Assembly: GCF_902686445.1 (NCBI RefSeq)
Contig: NC_062219.1
Coordinates: forward strand, 111,167,160 to 111,231,159
Reading direction: 5' to 3'
Source of the DNA: Sciurus carolinensis
Lineage: Eukaryota > Chordata > Mammalia > Rodentia > Sciuridae
Length of the DNA: 64,000 nt
The notes under the pieces are model-generated. The model had not been told where the DNA came from, ran no database searches, and worked only from the letters and a program-made list of their open reading frames with translations. Of this stretch, positions 1-10,672 are shown one piece after another. Each line of letters begins with the position of its first letter. Position 1 is the first letter of the stretch. Made by a program: the position numbers and the translations under genes.

Positions 1-2090
1 TTTATATGACCAGAAATTCCCATGTATTATTATGCTGTTTTGATGAACAGATTGACTTTCTAAGCCATTAATGAATTTGGTCTTACATTACTGAAAATGA
101 CTATCATGTAACCAAATCTCAAAATTTTGTCTTCATTAAAGCCATGCCTGCAGTAGTTTTGTGGCAGTATAAGTTCCAAAGCATCATTTTTCTTAATTTT
201 AATTAGCAGCTTTTGTATGAACACATTATCTCCACCACTGCTTCTCCTCCCCCACTCCCCAAAAGAGACTATCAGGAAAGTACTCAGACTCCAGATTTTA
301 TAAGACTCATTCAATGACATGTTAGCATTTTTTCCTATTTAACAGAAATCCAGTCATGCTGATTGTAGTGATGCTTCTAAATAGAGATTTGCTATGTAGT
401 TTATTCTAACCCACACAGTCACTCCACCTCAAGGAGCTCTTCCAAGCTATAAGAAGCTCAGTCTCAATTTTAGACTTTTTTGCCCTTCCCTGCTAAGAGT
501 CCCTCCTTCAGATTTATGAAAGAAAACATTTCTTTCTGTGAAACGTTTTTGTATACCCCATCTGGAAGTGTTTATTTCAGTGGCATGTAAGCTATCTGTG
601 GATTTAGTTAGCACCAGACCCCCTTTTGTGTACTTCTGCCTTAAAATTTTTATAAATGATCTTATTGAATTTGTGCCAGTGTGCACATGGTTTGGCTGAT
701 TGCTGCACATATCCTTTACCTGCCAGTCACCTTTGATTTATGTTCATTCTGCTAAGCTTTTGCCTTCCAAAAATGGTGCCACTGAACTGTCCTCTAAATC
801 ATCTTATTGGCTAAATTACTCCAAGATGAGTTGGTATGTTTTTGGTTGCCTACAGACAGAAGAATTTATATTTTTCTGCCTCTACCCTCTTCTGGTAAAG
901 CCACTTATAGAGAAGGATTTGGACAAGTTGTGTCATCGATCTCTCTATTCCAAATGAATACCATCTGAAACACTGTGCCAAGTCAAGACTAAAGTGATAA
1001 AGTGTTCATTGGCATTCACTTCTGTTGTGAGTCCTTCTTTTCAGATAAGTCTATGCCTTGAACTCAGTCTGATGTGGGGACTTATCCTTTTCAATTTTCA
1101 GAACAGGGGAAATAAAGTCTCTCAAATAAAATAAGTAAACTTTGTCAGAAAGGTAGAGGTTTTATAGGCTTTACATAGCTTTACTAGCTTGTGAGTTTTA
1201 TGATGTTTCCTGGAGAAAAGCAGGTGGCTTGGCAGTTACCTAAAATATTGGCTATTTATGGTAGTGGTTTCAAGGTGTCTCATATTCTAAAGAGGAATCT
1301 TGAAGAGCTAATTCTTAAGAATGTCTGAAAAAAATGATACATCATTTTGAACTAATTTTCTACATATTTATTGGTCCCCAAATATGCTGTTTAACTTGAT
1401 GTTATAGGTTACCACTGAATTTGCTAATGAGGATTTCAGTTTGTGTTGATAGAGCATGGCATTATGATATAATTTTTAAGTAGTCTCATACTCAAATATT
1501 TCACTTAAGCAAACTTTGTAAAGAACTTTCCTTTTTCTGTTTTATATGATGGTAGAGAGTATTTTCAAATGTTCATGATTACAGTGGTGTGGAAGCATTT
1601 AAAAAATACTTGGACTATGTGGACCTCCCATCATAGTTCACATACTACTATAAGCAAAGGTAGAACTTCTAGGCTCGGCTGCTATCTGTGTTCTCATCAA
1701 GCCTGGAGGTATTTTTCCAAAAGACTCCTGAGACTTCATTTATAGTCCTGAAAATTTATGTGGAGCTCCCTGTATTCTGCCCAGGTGAAACCTCTCAAGA
1801 GTATGTCTGTCATATCTTCACAGTTCAATCAGTCATGGTGCTGACATGCTTTTCAGAGAAAGAGCACGTGTAGGACTGCTGCTATTAGAAAATCAGCAGA
1901 GACGTAAGCACTGTATTCCCACTAAGATGTGACTTTTATTTTAACAAAGTAATCTTTAAAAGAGAATTTATATGTGTGTACGTATAGTCTCTTTTAAAAA
2001 GATTGTCCTAAAAAAAACAAAAATTTCATTGATAACTATTTCATGTAAATCATTACTTAATATTCTGCTGCCTTTGATGGGTTTTCAAGG
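1..2090. other. Unique AT-rich DNA, no gene seen
   Basis: Non-repetitive-looking sequence. Short open frames occur on both strands but none has recognisable protein similarity, a convincing splice context or codon bias. I see no SINE, LTR or LINE signature here. Confidence 0.5.
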
Positions 2091-2091
2091 T

Positions 2092-2180
2092 TTTTTGAGT
2101 CAGTTTTTCTGAACCTCAGTTTTATCATTTATAAAACTTAGCAGTGGTACTTCGCCATTAGTGCCCTTCTGAGAATTGTA
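2092..2180 (+). repeat. MIR SINE fragment
   Basis: The segment resembles the MIR core and tail: a cytosine-rich 'cctcagttttatcattta' block followed by a 'ttctgagaattgtaaa' block, equivalent to the MIR consensus 'cctcagtttcctcatctgtaaa...' region. It is old and diverged, so the boundaries are approximate. Confidence 0.45.
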
Positions 2181-2309
2181 AAAGGGCATCCATCCTGATA
2201 TCTTGAGTATGAGATAGAGACCCAGATTCACCTGTTGGTTTTCTTTATGGCCTGCAGAAATTCCCCCATGTTTCTGTGTCCATTTTCATGTGTATAGAAT
2301 GAGTAATAG

Positions 2310-4826
2310 TGTGTGTTCTTTATTCCAGCAAGCTTCAGGGCATCTTGAGATCCATTAGTTCTGGACTCCTTTACTGTCCCACGTGTTTACCCTTGTGGGG
2401 CAAGCAAGCCATGCTGAAGACCATTTTACTTCCGGTGGTGGTGGCATTACTGACCACATATGGGGAGTAAAGCTTAGAGACAGAAAGAGTATGGTAAAAA
2501 GATGAAAGGCTTCAGAAATTGTGGACTCCAAAAAGTGACTGCCAGAAGCTTTTCCAGGAATGAGAGCTTAGAGAAGTTGGAAGCTTTAGATTGAAAGGAA
2601 AAAATGAAAGATGTAGTGCATTGTGAACTGTCTTTAATTATAAGTTTCCCAATTGAGAGTCAGGGAGGGATCCTTACCCAGAAATGGTTCTAGTCCTACT
2701 TTCAACAAATTCCTGAATTTCTACTACTATGGAGTCATTGCCCTCTCTTAAAATAAATTTTGTATACCTCTGAAAATTTAATGTTTGAAACATCTAGGTC
2801 AGAGAATCTATAATTCAACAAAGTTGTTTGGTGATTATACTTTACCTTGGTGACTTAATGTAATTTTTATTCCATTCTTAATGGGGTAAGAGAAAAGCAC
2901 CTTGCTAATTCTCAAATTAGTCTATTTCAGCAGGACTTAAGCAAGACAAATTGAAAAATTTTCCAAAATCTTTTGTTCCCAAAAATCTCCTAAGAATTTC
3001 ATTGTGAAATCTCTGTTGTCAGGTTATTCTAGCATCTGATAGTTATATACTTTTTTCATACCTCAGTTGAAAGTTGTTCTTTATTTCTCCTCAGTGGAAA
3101 GAAAAATACTATAATGTTATATGAACAAACCCCCTTCCTAATTTTTATAGCAATATTTCTCACATATTTGGTTGTGAAAATTTTGCCACTGTCCTCCCTT
3201 TAATCTCTAGAGAGCTTCTGAGTACTCATTGTTTTTTTTAAAAGGTGGTGCAGGGCATGATAGGAAAGTCCAGATCCCTTCTTCTTCCCATTTCCTTGAC
3301 TTTGTCTGAACTGTTTTCTCCTTTTGAATTCAGTCCTAATCTTTGACCCATTTCCTCCAAGATGAATTTTTATTTCTTAGTCCAATCCAAATCTAGTGAG
3401 GACCTGTCCTCAGTTAGATAAATGAATTACATTTAATCATGTTGGTACTACCCTCAGCAAAGGACAATTTTTTTTTCATTTGGAGCTCAACATAAAAGAT
3501 GGATGAATGAATGGACAGGTGTACAGAATAATGGTTGGAAGAGAGAACATCTGTCCAGTGGCAGAATCTACTTCTAATCTTACTGATCAGTTTTAGCACC
3601 ACCCCCACAAACCTACTGTGACAGAATACATAAGGACACACATTCTTTTGTACTATTTTTTCCGTTGCTGCAGTCTTGAGAATTCTTCTATTTTCCCAAG
3701 GAAAGTGGAATCACAGTATCCCTAAGTGTGTGTGTGTATCATAAAAAGAAAGGTGAATTCTCCAGTGAGGAAACGTGTCAAGTCCAATCTTCAACCTGCA
3801 GTTGTCTAGCTTTTTTATTTACTATGTGATTAGAAGGATGTTCTCTGGATCCAGGGTAAATCTGATACCCTGATAACTGCAGGCATCAAAAAAGAATTAT
3901 ATGGTTGCTCTGTTATTACTATCCAGTATTGATCATTAGTTCCTCAGGAATCTAAGACAAAATAACACACAAGCTACCTCATGAGTAATATCTGTTTTAA
4001 AATAAAATGTTCAGTGGCTGCTTATACACCAGACATGTTGTAAAACCCTAATCATTCTGGGAAAGGTGTGAAGCTCTGCTCTTGGCATCATGCTGGAATC
4101 ATAATTAAAGCTAACAAATGCCAGTTTGATCGTCCTGTGTACTTAGCACTTCACTCAACACTGATGAGCAAAGTACCGATAAGAAGGACTCTCTAAGGAT
4201 TATCTTTTAACATCTTTGAGGAGACTCTTCTATCATTTTTCAGAGTGGTATTTAGGAAATTAGGTAATATATATAAAGCATCCAACCTTCACAGTTGTTA
4301 TATTATCCAGAAACTGATTTTATTTGTGCAGTTGTTTTTAATAATAACTTTTTAATCTCTGTATTCATTTGATCATTGGCCAACTATTAGGCTCTAGAAG
4401 TACTGTCTTATAACAAAATATTTTTCTTTGTAATGTACTTGATGAAGCAAGATTGTACGCATAAGGCTAACTGAAAACATTTAGTGAGGACTAAAATTTA
4501 TGTTTAATAAACATTTGATGTTAAAATCACAGCAATTATAAATACAAAACTATACTGTGATGTCGTAAGGGTACACTGCATCATTACTCTCCATTCAGGA
4601 AGCCTCTGTCCAAAAATTTTCAGCCCCAGAAGTAATCACTTAGAAAACAGTGTTTGAAGAACTCCAAACAGAAGAATGATTTAATATTACCAAGACATAT
4701 CTGTTAGATGAGTGTGTGTTCTCATGGACACAATCTTGTTTGTTAGTAGGATTTGCCTGTATAGTTTCAGACACATCTTTTAATGATACATTTTAATGCA
4801 TAACCATCAATAGAAAAAAAGTCTAG
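2310..4826. other. Unique DNA left of the full-length L1
   Basis: No gene or confident repeat. It contains one arm (2875-2908) of a perfect 34-bp inverted duplication whose partner lies beyond the L1 at 10759-10792. The right edge is the left target-site duplication of the L1 (4827-4839). Confidence 0.5.
2875..2908 (+). repeat. 34-bp inverted duplicate, left arm
   Basis: These 34 bases are identical to the reverse complement of 10759-10792. Homology stops abruptly on both sides. The arms lie in single-copy-looking DNA on either side of the full-length L1. Removing the L1 (about 5.8 kb) would put them about 2.1 kb apart, so the duplication need not be connected with the L1 insertion. Confidence 0.85.
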
Positions 4827-4855
4827 ACATCTTGTTTTCTTTTTTTTTTTTTTTT

Positions 4856-5162
4856 GTATTTATTAATTTATTTATTTTGCGGTACTGGGAATTTTTTTTT
4901 TATTATTATTGTATACAAATGGGATACAGGTTGTTTCTCTATTTGTACATGGAGTCAAGGCATACCATTTGTGTAATCATACATTTACATAGGGCTATGA
5001 TGTTTGATTCACTATTTTTTTCCCTTCCCCCCCACCCTTCCGACCCCTCTTTTCCCTCTATACAGTCCTTCTTTCCTTCATTCTTACCGCTCTCCTTATC
5101 CCTAACCCTAAACCTAACCCTAAACCTAATGCTAACCCCTCCCACCCCCCCATTATATGTCC
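4856..5162 (-). other. L1 3'UTR with G-tract and telomere-like repeats
   Basis: Downstream of the ORF2 stop, the L1 sense strand is purine/G-rich, including a G7 run and GGGTGGGAGGGG-like clusters, as is normal for rodent and primate L1 3'UTRs and compatible with G-quadruplex formation. Unusually, 5098-5138 contains several units of CCCTAA/CCTAAACC type on the plus strand, i.e. TTAGGG-like units in the L1 sense strand. A second L1 at 57.5 kb has the same motif, whereas the L1 at 54.1 kb has the C-rich tract but not the telomere-like units. Confidence 0.85.
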
Positions 5163-8100
5163 TCATCCGCTTATCAGCGAGATCATTCGTCCTTTAGTTT
5201 TTTGAGATTGGCTTATCTCACTTAGCATGATATTCTCCAATTTCATCCATTTGCCTGCAAATGCCATAATTTTATCATTCTTCATTGCGGAGTAATATTC
5301 CATTGTATATATATGCCACAGTTTCTTTATCCATTCATCAACTGAAGGGCATCTAGGTTGGTTCCACAATCTGGCTATGGTGAATTGAGCAGCAATGAAC
5401 ATTGATGTGGCTGTATCTCTGTAGTATGCTGATTTTAAGTCCTTTGGGTATAGGCCAAGGAGTGGGATAGCTGGGTCAAATGGTTTTTCCATTCCAAGCT
5501 TTCTGAGGAATCTCCATACTGCTTTCCAGAGTGGTGGCACTAATTTGCAACCCAACCAGCAATGTATGAGTGTTCTTTTTTCACCACATCCTCGCCAACA
5601 CCTATTATTGCTTGTTTTCTTCATAATCGCCATTCTAATTGGGGTGAGATGAAATCTTAGGGTAGTTTTGATTTGCATTTCTCTTATTACTAGGGATGTT
5701 GAACATTTTTTCATATATCTGGTGATTGCTTGTACATCTTCTTCTGTGAAGTGTCTGTTCATTTCCTTAGCCCATTTGTTGATTGGATTATTTGTATTCT
5801 TGGTGTAGAGTTTTTTGAGTTCTTTATAGATTCTGGAAATTAGCGCTCTATCTGAAGTATGGTTGGCAAAGATATTCTCCCACTCTGTAGGCTCTCTCTT
5901 CACATTGCTGATAGTTTCCTTTGCTGAGAGAAAGCTTTTTAGTTTGAATCTATCCCAGTTGTTGATTCTTGCTTTTATTTCTTGTGCTATGGGAGTCCTG
6001 TTAAGGAAGTCTGATCCTAAGCCAACAAGTTGAAGATTTGGACCTACTTTTTCTTCTATAAGATGCAGGGTCTCTGGTCTGATTCCGAGATCCTTGATCC
6101 ATTTTGAGTTGAGTTTTGTGTAGGGTGAGAGATAGGGGTTTAATTTCATTCTGTTGCATATGGTTTTCCAGTTTTCCCAGCACCATTTGTTGAAGAGGCT
6201 ATCTTTTCTCCATTGCATATTTTTGGCCCCTTTGTCTAGTATGAGAAAATTGTATTTATTTGGATTTGTGTCCATGTCCTCTATTCTGTACCATTGATCT
6301 ACCTGTCTATTTTGGTACCAATACAATGCCGTTTTTGTTACTATTGCTTTGTAGTAGAGTTGAAGATCTGGTATTGCAATACCACCTGCTTCGTTCTTGC
6401 TACTTAGGATTGCTTTAGCTATTCTAGGTTTTTTATTCTTCCAGATGAATTTCATAACTGCTTGCTCTATTTCTGCAAGGTACATCATTGGGATTTTAAT
6501 TGGAATTGCATTGAATCTGTATAGCACTTTAGGTAGTATGGCCATTTTGACAATATTAATTCTGCCTGTCCAGGAACATGGGAGATCTTTCCATCTTCTA
6601 AAGTTTTCTTTAATTTCTTTCTTTAGTGTTCTGTAGTTCTCATTGTAGAGATCTTTCACCTCTTTTGTGAGATTGATTCCCAAGTATTTTATTTTTTTCG
6701 AAGCTATTGTGAATGGGGTAGTTTTCCTAATTTCTCTTTCTGAAAATTCATCACTTATGTATAAAAATGCATTGGATTTATGGGCATTGATCTTGTAACC
6801 TGCTACTTTACTGAATTCACTTATGAGTTCTAAAAGTTTTCTGGTGGAATTTCCAGGTTCCTCTAAATATATAATCATGTCGTCAGTGAACAGGGATAGT
6901 TTGAGTTCTTCTTTTCCAATTCGTATCCCTTTAATTTCTTTGGTTTGTCTAATTGCTCTGGCTAGAGTCTCAAGGACGATGTTGAATAGAAGTGGTGAAA
7001 GAGGGCATCCCTGCCTTGTTCCAGTTTTTAGGGGGAACGCTTTCAGTTTTTCACCATTTAGAATGATATTGGCCATGGGCTTAGCGTAGATGGCCTTTAC
7101 AATGTTAAGGAATGTTCCCTCTACCCCAATTTTTTCTAGTGTTTTGAGCATGAAGGGATGCTGTATTTTATCAGATGCTTTTTCTGCATCTATTGAAATA
7201 ATCATGTGATTCTTAACTTTAAGTCTGTTGATATGGTGAATGACATTTATTGATTTCCGGATGTTGAACCAACCTTGCATCCCTGGGATAAAACCCACTT
7301 GATCGTGGTGCACTATCTTTTTAATATATATTTGTATGCGATTTGCTAAAATTTTGTTGAGAATTTTTGCATCGATGTTCATTAAGATTATTGGTCTGAA
7401 ATTTTCTTTCCTCGATGTGTCTCTGTCTGGTTTAGGTATCAGGGTGATATTGGCTTCATAGAACGAGTTTGGGAGGGTTCCCTCCTCTTCTATTTCATGG
7501 AATACTTTGAGGAGTATTGGAATGAGCTCTTCTTTAAAGGTTTTGTAGAACTCGGCTGAGAACCCATCTGTTCCCGAACTTTTCTTTGTTGGTAGGCTTT
7601 TGATGACCTCTTCTATTTCATTGCTTGAAATTGATTTATTTAAGTTGTGTATGTCCTCCTCGTTCAGTTTAGGTAATTCATAAGTCTCTAGAAACTTGTT
7701 GATGTCTTCGAGGTTTTCTATTTTGTTGGAGTATAGATTTTCAAAATAGCTTCTAATTATGTTTTGTATTTCAGTCGTGTCTGTTGTGATGTTTCCTTGT
7801 TCATTCCGAATTTTAGTAATTTGAGTTTTCTCCCTCTTTCTCTTTGTTAGTGTGGCTAAGGGTTTATCAATTTTGTTTATTTTTTCAAAGAACCAACTAT
7901 TTATTTTGTTAATTTTTCCAATTGTTTCTTTTGTTTCAATTTCGTTGATTTCGGCTCTGATTTTAACTGTTTCCTGTCTTCTACTACTTTTGGTATTGGT
8001 CTGCTCTTCTTTTTCTAGGACTTTGAGCTATAGTGTTAAGTCATTTATTTGTTGATTTCTACTTCTTTTTTTGAATGCGCCCCATGCAATAAATCTTCCT

Positions 8101-8996
8101 CTAAGTACTGCTTTCATAGTGTCCCAGAGATTTTGATATGATGTGTCTTTGTTCTCGTTTACTTCTAAGAATTTTTTTATTTCCCTCCTGATGTCGTCTG
8201 TTATCCATTCATCATATAATAGCATATTATTTAATCTCCAGGTATTGGAGAAGTTTCTGTTTTTTATTCTGTCATTTATTTCTAATTTCAATCCATTATG
8301 ATCTGATAGAGTACAAGGTAGTATCTCTATCTTCTTGTATTTGCTAACAGTAGCTTTGTGGCACAAAATATGGTCTATTTTAGAGAAGGATCCATGTGCT
8401 GCTGAGAAGAAAGTGTATTCATTCTTTGTTGGATGGTATATTCTATATATGTCCGTTAAGTCTAAATTGTTGATTGTGTTATTGAGATCTATGGTTTCTT
8501 TATTCAATTTTTGTTTGGGAGATCTATCTAGTGGTGAGAGAGGTGTGTTAAAATCGCCTAGTATTATTGTGTTGTGGTCTATTTGATTTCTGGAATTGAG
8601 AAGGATTTGTTTGACGTACGTGGATGAGCCAATGTTCGGGGCATAGATATTTATGATTGTTATGTCTTGCTGATTTATGCTTCCCTTAAGCAGCATGTAA
8701 TGCCCTTCTTTATCCCTTCTGACTAGTTTTGGCTTGAAGTCCACATTATCTGAAATGAGGATGGATACTCCAGCTTTTTTGCTGTGTCCCTGTGCATGGT
8801 ATGTTTTTCCCCATCCTTTCACCTTTAGTCTATGGGTGTCTCTTTCTATGAGATGAGTCTCTTGCAGGCAGCCTATTGTTGGATTTTTCTTTTTAATCCA
8901 ATCTGCCAGTCTATGTCTTTTGATTGATGAGTTCGGGCCATTAACATTCAGAGTTATTATTGTGATATGATTTGTATTCCCAGTCATTTGACTCAT
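5163..8996 (-). pseudogene. L1 ORF2 (endonuclease-reverse transcriptase), one amber stop
   Basis: The frame runs 1278 codons from ATG (8996) to the terminator at 5163, close to the roughly 1275 residues usual for L1 ORF2p. It is broken only by TAG at 8028-8030 (codon 323). The N-terminal part is an APE-type endonuclease with [17 protein letters not shown] and SDHNGL motifs. The middle is the reverse transcriptase; its catalytic motif reads FTDD near residue 703, where FADD is usual. The C-terminus has a CCHC knuckle (CWRGC...HCWLGC) near residue 1132. ORF2p would nick target DNA and reverse-transcribe L1 RNA. The amber codon separates the endonuclease from the RT domain, so neither product alone should support normal retrotransposition. 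The ATG at 7382 that opens the longest uninterrupted piece is internal, not a natural start. Confidence 0.95.
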
Positions 8997-9043
8997 ATTT
9001 GTTTTTTGACATGATTTGGTTTCTCCTTTATTTGGCTATTCCT

Positions 9044-10059
9044 TTAGGCTAGCGCCTCCTGTTGCTGATTTGCATCGTTGTTTTTCATCTCTTCCTCATG
9101 GAATATTTTGCTGAGAATGTTCTGAAATGCTGGCTTTCTTTTTGTAAATTCCTTTAGCTTTTGTTTATCATGGAAGGATCTTATTTCATCGTCAAATTTG
9201 AAGGTAAGTTTTGCTGGGTATAAGATTCTTGGTTGGCATCCATTTTCTTTCAGGGCTTGGTAAATGTTGTTCCAGGCCCTTGTAGCTTTTAGGGTCTGGA
9301 TTGAAAAATCTGCTGATATTCTTATTGGTTTCCCTCTAAATGTAATTTGATTCTTTTCTCTTGCGGCCTTTAAAATTCTGTCTTTGTTTTGTATGTTAGG
9401 TATTTTCATAATAATGTGTCTTGGTGTGGGTCTGTTGTAATTTTGTATATTTGGAGTTCTATAAGCCTCTTGTACTTGGTTTTCCATTTCATTCTTCATA
9501 TTTGGGAAATTTTCTGATATTATTTCATTGAATAGATTGTTCATTCCTTTGGTTTGTTTCTCTAAGCCTTCCTCAATCCCAATAATTCTTAAATTTGACC
9601 TTTTCATGATATCCCATAATTCTTGTAGATTCTGTTCATGATTTCTTACCATCTTCTCTGTTTGGCCAACTTTGTTTTCAAGGTTAAATATTTTTTCTTC
9701 AATGTCTGAGGTTCTGTCTTCCAGGTGTTCTATCCTATTGGTTATGCTTTCTAAGGAGTTTTTAACTTGGTTTATTGTTTCCTTCATTTCAAGTATTTCA
9801 GTTTTTTTTTTTTTTCCAGTATCTCTAACTCTTTATTGAAATGATCTCTTGCTTCCCGTATTTGGTCTTTTAACTGTTGATTGGTGCGATCATTTAATGC
9901 CTGCATTTGCTCTTTCATCTCCTCGTTTGCTTCCCTGATTGTTTTAATTATGTACATTCTGAACTCCCTTTCTGACATTTCTTCTGCTGTGCTGTCATTG
10001 GGTTTTATTGATGTAGTATCTAGGTTTGTTTGGGACATTTTCTTCCCTTGTTTTCTCAT
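9044..10059 (-). pseudogene. L1 ORF1 (RNA-binding chaperone), frameshifted at A14
   Basis: ORF1p is the trimeric coiled-coil RNA-binding protein of the L1 ribonucleoprotein. The first piece (10059-9784, 91 residues) holds the N-terminus and the start of the coiled coil. The second (9787-9044, 247 residues) holds the rest of the coiled coil, the RRM-like region (NLRIIGIEEG) and the C-terminal domain (GKPIRISAD, YPAKLTF). Total span is 1016 nt, two more than 338 codons, matching the usual length of about 338 residues with one indel. The shift is at a 14-base A run (sense strand) at 9802-9815, a typical place for slippage in vivo or an assembly length error, so the gene could be intact in the real genome. 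The pieces overlap by 4 nt (ATGA, 9784-9787). Confidence 0.93.
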
Positions 10060-10659
10060 ATTGGTCAGATGTTAGTGGGAATCTGAGATATTGCAGATTT
10101 CCTCTATTGGCTTATAGTGTCCCGGTAGATTTCCAGTGTATCACCTCCCAGCCTTCAGTAGCCTGAAGTCTTGGAGGAACTTGATAATCAGTGCTTCCGA
10201 AGAAAGCTGCCCCAGCCCCCTACTGGTTCCAGGGCTTGGAGCTGGCTTTGTGCGGAAAGGCTCTCACTGGGGGCCTGAACCGTGCAGCTGGCCGTGTGGG
10301 GGGAGCCCACCGCCGGAGTGTGGAAGGCTACTTGGGAAAGACTCTAGCTGCCCTGCCCTGCTCTGATAAGCCACCTCTATCTGGGCCTGCCACCCGGTCC
10401 GAGCTTTACCCAGTGGGCAAACTCACCCGTGGCTCTATTTTGGTCTGAGTCTCTCAATGCCTCCCCTTCTTAACTCCTGGGTTCTGGAGCGACTGGGGAT
10501 GCAGTCCCCCTCTAGTCCGCCATCTTGGATTGCCCCGTGGAAATAGCCTGCAGCCGGAGTGGGCAGAGCCGCCTGAAGAAGTCTCTGGCTGCCCTGCCCT
10601 GATCCCAGGGGCTGCTTGCGGATCAAAGCTCTCTGTTGGCTCGGGGACTTGTCCAATTC
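10060..10659 (-). promoter_or_regulatory. L1 5'UTR / internal promoter region
   Basis: The 600 nt upstream of ORF1 are the only GC- and CpG-rich stretch in this part of the window, as expected for the internal RNA polymerase II promoter of L1. Within it, 10311-10360 and 10552-10601 align without gaps at 37 of 50 positions with a 241-nt offset, sharing gctgccctgccctg. This suggests an internally repeated, monomer-like organisation. A YY1-type motif lies at 10517-10528. Confidence 0.75.
10517..10528 (-). promoter_or_regulatory. YY1-like site in L1 5'UTR
   Basis: On the L1 sense strand the bases read CCAAGATGGCGG, matching the YY1 core AAGATGGCGG that positions transcription start in other mammalian L1 promoters. 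Here it lies about 131 nt inside the 5' end rather than within the first 20 nt as in human L1. Confidence 0.6.
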
Positions 10660-10672
10660 ACATCTTGTTTTC

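Larger units (their letters stand above)
4827..10672 (-). mobile_element. Full-length LINE-1 with 13-bp target duplication
   Basis: A complete minus-strand L1. The left and right target-site duplications are the same 13 bases, acatcttgttttc, at 4827-4839 and 10660-10672. The poly(A) tail appears as a T16 run at 4840-4855. In transcription order it has a 5'UTR of about 600 nt (10659-10060), ORF1 (10059-9044), a 47-nt spacer, ORF2 (8996-5163) and a 3'UTR with a G-rich tract and telomere-like repeats (5162-4856). The length of about 5.8 kb without the duplications is near the usual 6 kb. Its coding damage is only one frameshift at an A14 homopolymer in ORF1 and one amber codon in ORF2, which points to a fairly recent insertion. 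As assembled it should not be autonomous. Confidence 0.95.

Noticed and set aside
5098..5138. Interstitial telomere or chromosome-fusion scar
   Set aside because: The telomere-like units are short, imperfect, lie within the L1 3'UTR, and recur in a second L1 at 57.7 kb, so they belong to the element.
4832..5197. 121-codon sense ORF
   Set aside because: It is the antisense of the L1 3'UTR; the repetitive Leu/Thr/Pro residues come from the telomere-like and C-rich tract.
5163..7382. Independent 739-residue protein gene starting at 7382
   Set aside because: The start is simply the first Met after the amber stop. Upstream codons continue the ORF2 frame without interruption back to 8027, so it is a part of L1 ORF2.
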